Below are positions 52,501 through 63,300 of a stretch of DNA of 64,000 nt, piece by piece. The first letter of the stretch is position 1. Every line of letters starts with the position of its first letter. The DNA lies in contig NC_079885.1 of NCBI RefSeq assembly GCF_029227915.1, positions 27,345,001 to 27,409,000 on the forward strand, written 5' to 3'. The notes beneath the pieces are model-generated. The model made no database searches, was not told the DNA's origin, and worked only from the letters and a program-made list of their open reading frames with translations. The DNA comes from Hydractinia symbiolongicarpus (Eukaryota > Cnidaria > Hydrozoa > Anthoathecata > Hydractiniidae). A program made the position numbers and the translations under genes.

Positions 52501-52600
52501 ACTGTGGGACAAATCCTGGCCGTTGGCACGCGCTGAAGAAACAGAGACTTATTCAGAGATTTATTCAGCGCGTGCTAACGGCCAGGATTGGTCCCACAGT
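52501..52600. repeat. Near-perfect palindromic junction, 37-bp arms and 26-bp loop
   Basis: The left arm 52,501-52,537 and right arm 52,564-52,600 are reverse complements with two mismatches. Each carries the ACTGTGGGAC to CGCTGAA part of the monomer. The spacer is 26 bp and contains TTATTCAG-AGAT-TTATTCAG. Satellite orientation flips here from forward to reverse. Further pairing outside the arms (TTTTTTACTG with CAGTAAAAAA) extends the stem. The fold could be a cruciform, or a hairpin in single strands. Confidence 0.93.
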
Positions 52601-53141
52601 AAAAAATAACTAATTTTTCCAAATTTTTAAGTGAATCACTACCACAACGCCCAGTGTAATCGCTGAATTCCAGCAATCATTTCAAGTTAAAAAGAATGTT
52701 TTTCCTTGGAGACCAACTCGCTCAATTATCGCATTTATAAGGGCACAGACCAGAATCAGTTCAATTAAGTCACACAGTCAATCGTTTCACTGTTAAAAGC
52801 GATACAACCTGGTAATATCGGAAAAATATCGTTAAGTACATAATGGTACGAATATGTGACGGAACCGTTGTAATTGAAACCGACTGATATCGTTAGAAAG
52901 TCAAATAAATGGAGTTTTTGAAACTTTCTCTATTTCTTCAGCGCGCGATAACGGCTAGGATTGGTCCCACAGTACAAAATGATTTATTTATCTAAACTTT
53001 TAAATAAAGCTGTACCACAGCGCCCAGCGAAATCGGTAAATTCCAGCAATCATGTAAAATTAATAAAAATGTTAATTCTTGGACTCCAATTGTCTCATTT
53101 ATCACATTTATAAGTTTACAGTCCAAAATCAGTTCAATTAA
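52562..53141 (-). repeat. Inverted satellite island A (about 1.6 monomers)
   Basis: The sequence reads as the reverse complement of the monomer: TTCAGCGCG, GCTAACGGCCAGGATTGG, AAGTGAATCACTACCAC, CAATCGTTTCACTGTTAAAA, then a second unit to CAGTTCAATTAAG. It returns to forward orientation at ACAATATTTGTACCAAC. It is the first of three such islands. Its left junction is a palindrome, unlike the other two. Confidence 0.95.
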
Positions 53142-55857
53142 GACAATATTTGTACCAACATGTTCTTAGCAATGTTATTTGGATATTACTAGGTTGTATC
53201 GCGTTTAACAGTAAAGAGATTGACTGTGGGACCTAATATAACTGATTTTGGTTTTTGCATTTATGAATGTGATAAATGAGACAATTGAACTCCAAGAAAT
53301 AACATTCTTCTTAATTAGACATGATTGCTTGAACTCGGAAGTTACACTGGGCGCTGGGGCAGCGCTTTATTTAAAAATTTAGATAAAAAAGTCATTTTTG
53401 TACTGTGGCACCAATCCTAGCCGTTATCGCGCGCTGAAGAAATAGAGACAGTTTCAAAAACTTCATTAAATTGACTTTCTAACGGTATCACTCCGTTTCA
53501 ATTACAATGGTTCCGTCACATATTCGTACCATCATGTACTTAACGATTTTTTCCCGATATTACCAGGTTGCATCTCTTTTAACAGTAAAACGATTGACTG
53601 TGGCACTTAATTGAACTGATTTTTTATTTTGATCTGATAAATGTGATAAATGAGACAATTGGACTCCAAGAATTAACATTCTTCTTAACTCGACATGATT
53701 GTCGGAACTCAGCGATTACACTTAACCCTGTGGTAGCGCGTCATTTAAAAATTTAGATAAATAAGTCTTTTCTTAGTGTGGGACCAATCCTGGCCGTTAG
53801 CACGCGCCGAAATAATAGAGAAAGTTTCAAAAACTCCATTTCATTGACTTTCTAACAGTGTCAATCCGTTTGAGTTACAACGGTTGCATCACACATTCGT
53901 ACAAACATGTATTTAGTCATATTTTTCCGATATTACCAGGTTGCATCGCTTTTAACAGTAAAACGGTTGACTGTGGGACTTAATGGAACTGATTTTTGAC
54001 TTTGATCTGATAAATGTAATAAATGAGACAATTGAACTCCAAGAAATAACATTCTTCTTAACTCGACATGATTGTCGGAACTCAGCGATTACACTTGACC
54101 CCGTGGTAACGCTTCATTTAAAAATTTAGATAAATAAGTCTTTTCTTAGTGTGGGACCAATCCTGGCCGTTAGCACGCGCCAAAAAAATAGAGACAGTTT
54201 CAAAAACTCCATTTCATTGACTTTCTAACAGTATCAGTCTGTTTGAATTACAACAGTTCCGTCACATACTCGCACCAACATTTACTTAGCGATATTTTTC
54301 TGATATTGCTAAGTTGCATCGCTTTTAACAGTGAAACGATTGACTGTGGAACTTAATTGAACTGATTTTGGATTTTGACTTTATGAATGTGTTAAATGAG
54401 ACAATTGAACACCAAGAAGTAACATTCTTCTTAATTTGACATGAGTGCTTGAACTCAGCAGATACACTGGGCGAGGTGGCAGCGCTTTATTTAAAAAGGT
54501 AGATAAGAAAGTCATTTTTGTACTGTGGGACCAATCCTAGCCGCTATCGCGGCTGCAGAAATGGACACAGTTTCAAAAAATCCATTTCATTGAATTTCTA
54601 TCGGTATCAGTCCGTTTGAGTTACAACGGTTGCGCCACATATTTGTACCAACATGTATTTAGGGATATTTTTCTGATATTACTAGGTTGTATCGCTTTTA
54701 ACAATGAAACAATTGACTGTGGAACTTAACTGGACTAACTTTGGACTGTGACCTTATAAATGTGATAAGTGAACCAATTGAACTCCAAAAAATAACATTC
54801 TTTTTAAGTCAACATGATTGTCGGAGCTCAGCGATTACACTGGACCCTGAGGTAGCGCTTTATTTAAAAATTTAGATAAAAAGTCATTTTTTACTGTGAG
54901 ACAAATTCTAGCCGTTAGCGCGCGCTGAAGAAATAGAGACAGTTTGAAAAACTCCATTTCATTGACTTTCTAACGGTGTCAATCCGTTTGAGTTACAACG
55001 GTTGCGTCACATGTTCGTACCAACAAATAGTTAGTGATTTTTTTCCGATATTACTAAGTTGTATCGCTTTTAACATTGAAGCGATTTACTGTGGGACTTA
55101 GTTGAACTGATTCTGGACTGTGACCTTTTAAATGTAATAAATGAGCTAATTGGACTCCAAGGAGTAACATTCTTCTTATTTTGACATGATTACTGGATTT
55201 CAGCGATTACACTAGGCTCTGTGGTTAAAAATTTAGATAAAAAAGTCTTTTTTTACTGTGAGACCAATCCTGGCCGTTGGCACGCGCTGAAGAAAGAGAG
55301 ACATTCTCAAAAACTACATTTCATTGACTTCTTGGCTGTATCAATCCATTTGAGTTACAACGGTTGCGCCACATATTTGTACCAACATGTATTTAGGGAT
55401 ATTTTTCTGATATTACTAGGTTGTATCGCTTTTAACAATGAAACGATTGACTGTGGAACTTAACTGGACTAACTTTGGACTGTGACCTTATAAATGTGAT
55501 AAGTAAGCCAACTGGACTCCAAAAATAATCATTCCTTTTAATTTGACATGATTGCTGGAATTCAACGATTACAATGGGCGTTGTGTTTGCGCTTCATTTA
55601 AAAATTTAGATAAATGAGTCATATTTACTGTGGGACCAATCCTGGACGTTAGCACGCGCTGAATAAATAGGAACAGTTTCAAAAGCTACATTTCATTGAC
55701 TTTCTAGCGGTATCAATCCGTTTGAGTTACAACGGTTGCGTCACATATTCGTCCCAACATGTATTTAGCGATATTTTTCCACTACTACTAGGTTGCATCG
55801 CTTTTAACAGTGAAACGATGGTAACATTTTTGGTAACGGTTTTGAAACTGTTCCTAT
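52562..55857. repeat. Large HOR copy I (3,297 bp)
   Basis: This copy consists of inverted island A plus forward units. It is matched by copy II at an offset of 3,297-3,298 bp from GCTAACGGCC (52,574 and 55,871) through TTTGATCTGATAAATG (54,001 and 57,299). Past that point the offset is 3,672 bp. The difference of 374 bp is one monomer that copy I lacks. Private shared variants include CTTAACTCGACATGATTG, GCCGCTATCGCGGCTGCAG and AAAAGGTAGATAAG. Confidence 0.92.
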
Positions 55858-55900
55858 TTATTCAGCGCGTGCTAACGGCCAGGATTGGTCCCACAGTAAA
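55624..55900. repeat. 61-bp inverted arms around a 155-bp spacer (copy II junction)
   Basis: The arms at 55,624-55,684 and 55,840-55,900 are reverse complements with one mismatch that I can see (GGACG against GGCCG). The spacer contains the forward GTTACAACGGTTGCGTCAC to GTGAAACGAT segment and 18 bp that do not fit the monomer, GGTAACATTTTTGGTAAC (55,820-55,837). Orientation flips from forward to reverse after that filler. Confidence 0.92.
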
Positions 55901-56440
55901 AAATAACTAATTTATCCAAATTTTTAAGTGAATCACTACCACAACGCCTAGTGTAATCGCTAAATTCCAGCAATCATTTCAAGTTAAAAAGAATGTTTTT
56001 CCTTGGAGTCCAACTCGCTCAATTATCGCATTTATCAGGGCACAGTCCAGAATCAGTTCAATTAAGTCACACAGTCAATCGTTTCACTGTTAAAAGCGAT
56101 ACAACCTGGTAATATCGGAAAAATATCGTTAAGTACATAATGGTACGAATATGTGACGGAACCGTTGTAATTAAAAACCGACTGATACCGTTAGAAAGTC
56201 AATTAAATGGAGTTTTTGAAACTTTCTCTATTTCTTCAGCGCGCGATAACGGCTAGGATTGGTCCCACAGTACAAAATGACTTATTTATCTAAACTTTTA
56301 AATAAAGCTGTACCACAGCGCCCAGCGAAATCGGTAAATTCCAGCAATCATGTAAAATTAATAAAAATGTTAATTCTTGGACTCCAATTGTCTCATTTAT
56401 CACATTTATAAGTTTACAGTCCAAAATCAGTTCAATTAAG
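55838..56440 (-). repeat. Inverted satellite island B
   Basis: It is the same inverted sequence as island A, extended on the left by TTTTGAAACTGTTCCTATT. It ends at CAGTTCAATTAAG, followed by forward ACAATATTTGTACC, the same right breakpoint as island A. The right breakpoint was therefore inherited through duplication and did not arise anew. Confidence 0.95.
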
Positions 56441-59400
56441 ACAATATTTGTACCAACATGTTCTTAGCAATGTTATTTGGATATTACTAGGTTGTATCGC
56501 GTTTAACAGTAAAGAGATTGACTGTGGGACCTAATATAACTGATTTTGGTTTTTGCATTTATGAATGTGATAAATGAGACAATTGAACTCCAAGAAATAA
56601 CATTCTTCTTAATTAGACATGATTGCTTGAACTCGGAAGTTACACTGGGCGCTGGGGCAGCGCTTTATTTAAAAATTTAGATAAAAAAGTCATTTTTGTA
56701 CTGTGGCACCAATCCTAGCCGTTATCGCGCGCTGAAGAAATAGAGACAGTTTCAAAAACTTCATTAAATTGACTTTCTAACGGTATCACCCCGTTTCAAT
56801 TACAATGGTTCCGTCACATATTCGTACCATCATGTACTTAACGATTTTTTCCCGATATTACCAGGTTGCATCTCTTTTAACAGTAAAACGATTGACTGTG
56901 GCACTTAATTGAACTGATTTTTTATTTTGATCTGATAAATGTGATAAATGAGACAATTGGACTCCAAGAATTAACATTCTTCTTAACTCGACATGATTGT
57001 CGGAACTCAGCGATTACACTTAACCCTGTGGTAGCGCGTCATTTAAAAATTTAGATAAATAAGTCTTTTCTTAGTGTGGGACCAATCCTGGCCGTTAGCA
57101 CGCGCCGAAATAATAGAGAAAGTTTCAAAAACTCCATTTCATTGACTTTCTAACAGTGTCAATCCGTTTGAGTTACAACGGTTGCATCACACATTCGTAC
57201 AAACATGTATTTAGTCATATTTTTCCGATATTACCAGGTTGCATCGCTTTTAACAGTAAAACGGTTGACTGTGGGACTTAATGGAACTGATTTTTGACTT
57301 TGATCTGATAAATGTAATAAATGAGACAATTGAACTCCAAGAAATAACATTCTTCTTAATTTGACATGATTGCTTGAACTCAGCAGTTACACTGGGCGCT
57401 GTGGCAGCGCTTTATTCAAAAATTTAGATAAAAAAGTCATTTTTGTGCTGTGGCTCCAATCCTAGCCGTTATCGCTCGCTGAAGAAACAGAGACAGTTTC
57501 AAAAACTTCATTAAATTGATTTTCTAACGGTATGAGTCTGTTTCAATTACAACGGTTTCGTCACATATTCGTACGATCATGTACTTAACGATATTTTTCC
57601 AATGTTACCAGGTTGCATCGCTTTTAACAGTAAAACGATTGACTGTGGCACTTAATTGAGCTGATTTTTTATTTTGATCTGATAAATGTGATAAATGAGA
57701 CAATTGGACTCCAAGAAATAACATTCTTCTTAACTCGACATGATTGTCGGAACTCAGCGATTACACTTGACCCCGTGGTAACGCTTCATTTAAAAATTTA
57801 GATAAATAAGTCTTTTCTTAGTGTGGGACCAATCCTGGCCGTTAGCACGCGCCAAAAAAATAGAGACAGTTTCAAAAACTCCATTTCATTGACTTTCTAA
57901 CAGTATCAGTCTGTTTGAATTACAACAGTTCCGTCACATACTCGCACCAACATTTACTTAGCGATATTTTTCTGATATTGCTAAGTTGCATCGCTTTTAA
58001 CAGTGAAACGATTGACTGTGGAACTTAATTGAACTGATTTTGGATTTTGACTTTATGAATGTGTTAAATGAGACAATTGAACACCAAGAAGTAACATTCT
58101 TCTTAATTTGACATGAGTGCTTGAACTCAGCAGATACACTGGGCGAGGTGGCAGCGCTTTATTTAAAAAGGTAGATAAGAAAGTCATTTTTGTACTGTGG
58201 GACCAATCCTAGCCGCTATCGCGGCTGCAGAAATGGACACAGTTTCAAAAAATCCATTTCATTGAATTTCTATCGGTATCAGTCCGTTTGAGTTACAACG
58301 GTTGCGCCACATATTTGTACCAACATGTATTTAGGGATATTTTTCTGATATTACTAGGTTGTATCGCTTTTAACAATGAAACAATTGACTGTGGAACTTA
58401 ACTGGACTAACTTTGGACTGTGACCTTATAAATGTGATAAGTGAACCAATTGAACTCCAAAAAATAACATTCTTTTTAAGTCAACATGATTGTCGGAGCT
58501 CAGCGATTACACTGGACCCTGAGGTAGCGCTTTATTTAAAAATTTAGATAAAAAGTCATTTTTTACTGTGAGACAAATTCTAGCCGTTAGCGCGCGCTGA
58601 AGAAATAGAGACAGTTTGAAAAACTCCATTTCATTGACTTTCTAACGGTGTCAATCCGTTTGAGTTACAACGGTTGCGTCACATGTTCGTACCAACAAAT
58701 AGTTAGTGATTTTTTTCCGATATTACTAAGTTGTATCGCTTTTAACATTGAAGCGATTTACTGTGGGACTTAGTTGAACTGATTCTGGACTGTGACCTTT
58801 TAAATGTAATAAATGAGCTAATTGGACTCCAAGGAGTAACATTCTTCTTATTTTGACATGATTACTGGATTTCAGCGATTACACTAGGCTCTGTGGTTAA
58901 AAATTTAGATAAAAAAGTCTTTTTTTGCTGTGAGACCAATCCTGGCCGTTGGCACGCGCTGAAGAAAGAGAGACATTCTCAAAAACTACATTTCATTGAC
59001 TTCTTGGCTGTATCAATCCATTTGAGTTACAACGGTTGCGCCACATATTTGTACCAACATGTATTTAGGGATATTTTTCTGATATTACTAGGTTGTATCG
59101 CTTTTAACAATGAAACGATTGACTGTGGAACTTAACTGGACTAACTTTGGACTGTGACCTTATAAATGTGATAAGTAAGCCAACTGGACTCCAAAAATAG
59201 CATTCCTTTTAATTTGACATGATTGCTGGAATTCAACGATTACAATGGGCGTTGTGTTTGCGCTTCATTTAAAAATTTAGATAAATGAGTCATATTTACT
59301 GTGGGACCAATCCTGGACGTTAGCACGCGCTGAATAAATAGGAACAGTTTCAAAAGCTACATTTCATTGACTTTCTAGCGGTATCAATCCGTTTGAGTTA

Positions 59401-59528
59401 CAACGGTTGCGTCACATATTCGTCCCAACATGTATTTAGCGATATTTTTCCACTACTACTAGGTTGCATCGCTTTTAACAGTGAAACGATGGTAACATTT
59501 TTGGTAACGGTTTTGAAACTGTTCCTAT
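55858..59528. repeat. Large HOR copy II (3,671 bp)
   Basis: It matches copy I except for one extra monomer at about 57,360-57,733 and rare substitutions. Its right end runs into an identical inversion junction at 59,491. The offset to copy III is 3,671 bp at GCTAACGGCC (55,871 and 59,542). The one-base change from 3,672 to 3,671 comes from AAAATAATCATT against AAAATAGCATT (about 55,525 and 59,197). Confidence 0.92.
57360..57733 (+). repeat. Extra 374-bp monomer in HOR copy II
   Basis: Copy I goes directly from CTCCAAGAAATAACATTC / TTCTTAA to CTCGACATG. Copy II has a whole unit between two occurrences of that same shared stretch of about 25 bp. The extra unit carries TTTTGTGCTGTGGCTCC, ATCGCTCGCTGAAG and GTACGATCATG. 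Crossing over between adjacent monomers in the shared stretch explains the gain or loss. Confidence 0.9.
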
Positions 59529-59571
59529 TTATTCAGCGCGTGCTAACGGCCAGGATTGGTCCCACAGTAAA
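59295..59571. repeat. 61-bp inverted arms around a 155-bp spacer (copy III junction)
   Basis: The arms at 59,295-59,355 and 59,511-59,571, with the GGTAACATTTTTGGTAAC filler at 59,491-59,508, reproduce the 55,624-55,900 structure at an offset of 3,671 bp. They confirm that this junction was amplified as part of the large HOR. Confidence 0.92.
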
Positions 59572-60112
59572 AAATAACTAATTTATCCAAATTTTTAAGT
59601 GAATCACTACCACAACGCCTAGTGTAATCGCTAAATTCCAGCAATCATTTCAAGTTAAAAAGAATGTTTTTCCTTGGAGTCCAACTCGCTCAATTATCGC
59701 ATTTATCAGGGCACAGTCCAGAATCAGTTCAATTAAGTCACACAGTCAATCGTTTCACTGTTAAAAGCGATACAACCTGGTAATATCGGAAAAATATCGT
59801 TAAGTACATAATGGTACGAATATGTGACGGAACCGTTGTAATTAAAAACCGACTGATACCGTTAGAAAGTCAATTAAATGGAGTTTTTGAAACTTTCTCT
59901 ATTTCTTCAGCGCGCGATAACGGCTAGGATTGGTCCCACAGTACAAAATGACTTATTTATCTAAACTTTTAAATAAAGCTGTACCACAGCGCCCAGCGAA
60001 ATCGGTAAATTCCAGCAATCATGTGAAATTAATAAAAATGTTACTTCTTAGACTCCAGTTGTCTCATTTATCACATTTATAAGTTTACAGTCCAAAATCA
60101 GTTCAATTAAGT
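59509..60112 (-). repeat. Inverted satellite island C
   Basis: It is a third copy of the inverted segment. It diverges slightly towards its right end (ATGTGAAATTAATAAAAATG, then TTACTTCTTAGACTCCAG). The return to forward orientation reads CAATTAAGTCAATATTCGTACC, where the other two islands have CAATTAAGACAATATTTGTACC. This suggests an older or partly converted copy. Confidence 0.93.
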
Positions 60113-60350
60113 CAATATTCGTACCAACATGTATTTAGCGATGTTATTCGGATATTACTAGGTTGTATCGCGTTTAACAGTAAAGAGATTGACTGTGGGA
60201 CCTAATATAACTGATTTTGGATTTTGACTTTATGAATGTGATAAATGAGACAATTGAACTCCAAGAAATAACATTCTTCTTAATTAGACATGATTGCTTG
60301 AACTCGGAAGTTACATTGGGCACTGGGGCAGCGCTTTATTTAAAAATTTA
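59529..60350. repeat. Large HOR copy III, partial
   Basis: It follows copy II closely to about 60,020, then with rising divergence to about 60,350 (GATTGACTGTGGGACC, TAATATAACTGATTTTGG and TTGCTTGAACTCGGAAG still shared). Beyond that, GATAAATGAGCCATTTTTTT replaces the expected GATAAAAAAGTCATTTTTG, and the HOR is lost. Confidence 0.85.
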
Positions 60351-63300
60351 GATAAATGAGCCATTTTTTTCTGTGGTACCAATCCTAGCCGTTATCGCGC
60401 GCTTAATAAATAGGAACAGTTTCAAAAACTACATTTTATTGACTTTCTAACAGTATCAATCCGCTTGAATTACAACGGTTGCGTCACATATTCGTACCAA
60501 CATGTATTTAGTGATATTTTTCCGATATTACTGGGTTGTATGGCTTTTAACAGTGAAACGATTGACTGTGGGATTTAATTGAACTTATTTTGGACTTTGA
60601 CCTTATGAATTTGATAAGTAAGACAATTGGACTGCAAGAAGTAACATTCTTCTTAATTTGACATGATTGCCGGAACTCAGCGGTTACAATGGGTGCTGTG
60701 GTAGCACTTCATTTAAAAATTTAGATAAAAAGTCATTTTTTACTGTGGGACCAATCCTGGCCGTTAGCACGCGCTGAAGAAACAGAGACATTCTCAAAAA
60801 CTACATTTCATTGACTTCTTGGCTGTATCAATCCATTTGAGTTACAACGGTTGCGCCACATATTTGTACCAACATGTATTTAGTGATATTTTTCCGATAT
60901 TACTGGGTTGTATGGCTTTTAACAGTGAAACGATTGACTGTGGGACTTAATTGAACTCTATTTCTAACTGTGTTAATCCGTTTAAGTTACAACGGTTCCG
61001 TCACATATTCGTACAAACATGTATTTAGTAATTTTTTTTCCAAAGTTACTAAGTTGTATCGCTTTTAACAGTGAAAGGATTGACTGTGGGACTTAATTGA
61101 ACTGATTTTAGACTTTGACCCCCTTAATGTGATAAATGAGACAATTAGACTCCAAGAAAAAACATTCTTCTTAATTTGACATGATTGCCGGAACTCAGCG
61201 ATTACACTGGGCGCTAGGGTAGCGCTTTATTTGAAAATGTAGACAAATAAGTCTTTTTGTTCTGTGGGACCAGTCCTAGCCGTTATTGCGCGCTGAAGAA
61301 ATAGAGACAGTTTCAAAAATTACATGTCAATGACTTTATAACGGTATCAGTCCGTTTGTGTTACAACGGTTGCGTCACATATTGGAACCAACATGTATTT
61401 AGCGATATTTTTCCGCTATTACTAGGTTGCATCGCTTTTAACAGTGAAACGATTGGCTGTGGGACTTAATTGAACTGATTTTGGACTGTGACCTTATAAA
61501 TGTGAAAGTGAGAAAATTGGATTTCAAGAAATAACATTCTTCTTAAATTGACATGATTGCCGAAACTCAGCAATTACACTGGGCGCTGTGGTAGCACTTC
61601 ATTTGAATATTTAGATAAAAAAGTCATTTTTACTGTGGGACAAATCCTAGCCCTTAGCGCGCGCTGAAGAAAGAGAGACAGTTTCAAAAACTCCATTTCA
61701 TTGACTTTCTAACAGTATCAGTCTGTTTGAGTGACGACGGTTCCGTCACATAATTGTACGAACATTTACTTAGCGATATTTTTCTGATATTACTAGGTTG
61801 CATTGCCTTCAATAGTGAAACGATTGACTGTGGGACCTAATTGAACTAACTTTGGACTGTGACCTGATAAATGTGATAAATGAGCCAATTGGACTCCAAG
61901 AAATAACATACCTCTTTATTTGACATGATTGTCGGAACTCAGCGATTTAACTGGACCCTGTGGTAGCGCTTCATTTAAGAATATAGATGAAAAAGTCATT
62001 TTTACTGTGGGACAAATCTTAGCCGTTAGCGCGCGCTGAAGAAATAGAGACAGTTTCAAAAACTCCATTTCATTGACTTTCTAACGGTGTCAATCCGTTT
62101 GAATTACAACGGTTCCGTCACATATTTGTACCATGATGTACTTAACGATATTTTTCCGATATTACGAGGTTGCATCACTTTTAACAGTGAAACGATTGAC
62201 TGTGGGACTTAGTATAACTGATTTTGGACTTTGACTTTATGAATGTCATAAATGAGCCAATTGGACTCCAAGAAATAACACACCTCTTAATTTGACATGA
62301 TTGTCGGAACTCAGCGATTTAACTGGACACTGTGGTAGCGCTTTATTTAAGAATTTAGATGAAAAAGTCATTTTTACTGTGGGACAAATCCTAGCCGTTA
62401 GCGCGCGCTGAAGAAATAGAGACAGTTTCAAAAACTCCATTTCATTGACTTTCTAACAGTCTCAATCCGTTTGAGTTACAACAGTTCCGTCACATATTCG
62501 TACCATGATGTACTTAACGATATTTTTCCGATATTACCAGGTTGCATCGCTTTTAACAGTGAAAGGGTTGACTGTGGGACTTAGTATAACTGATTTTGGA
62601 CTTTGACTTTTTGAATGTGATAAATGAGACAATTGAACTCCAAAAATTAACATTCTTCTTAATTTGAAATGATTGCTTGAACTCAGCAGTTACACTGGGC
62701 GCCGTGGCAGCATTTTTTTAAAAATTTAGATAAAAAAGTCATTTTTGTACTGTGGGACCAATCCTAGCCGTTATCACGCGCTGAAGAAATAGAGACAGTT
62801 TCAAAAACTACATTTCAATGACTTTCTAACGGTATCAGTCCGTTTGTGTTACAACGGTTCCGTCACATATTCGAACCAACATGTATTTAGCGATACTTTT
62901 CCGCTATTACTAGGTTGCATCGCTTTTAACAGTGAAACGATTGGCTGTGGGACTTAATTGAACTGATTTTGGACTGTGACCTTATAAATGTGAAAGTGAG
63001 AAAATTGGATTTCAAGAAATAACATTCTTCTTAATTTGACATGATTGCCAAAACTCAGCAATTACACTGGGCGCTGTGGTAGCACTTCATTTGAATATTT
63101 AGATAAAAAAGTCATTTTTACTGTGGGACAAATCCTAGCCCTTAGCGCATGCTGAAGAAATAGAGACAGTTTCAAAAACTACATTTCAATGACTTTCTAA
63201 CGGTATCAGTCCGTTTGTGTTACAACGGTTCCGTCACATATTCGAACCAACATGTATTTAGCGATACTTTTCCGCTATTACTAGGTTGCATCGCTTTTAA

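Larger units (their letters stand above)
47284..52549 (+). repeat. Zone 4: older, more divergent long monomers
   Basis: Units here show many private substitutions and small indels, such as AAGTTACATCGG, GCGGGTTGAAG and TGGTCGCTGTTAAAGCG near 48,730, and few close relatives nearby. Two local duplications stand out. A segment with GATTATACTGGG recurs at 49,843 and 50,961 (1,118 bp, three units). A segment from GTTGCACCACATG to CAACAAATAGTTAGTG recurs at 1,491 bp (four units): 50,011 and 51,502, 50,781 and 52,272. There are no genes and no foreign insert. Confidence 0.85.

Noticed and set aside
53142-53200. Possible unique sequence or insertion to the right of inverted island A
   Set aside because: ACAATATTTGTACCAACATG is ordinary forward monomer. 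Only the orientation changes here, and no foreign bases are needed.
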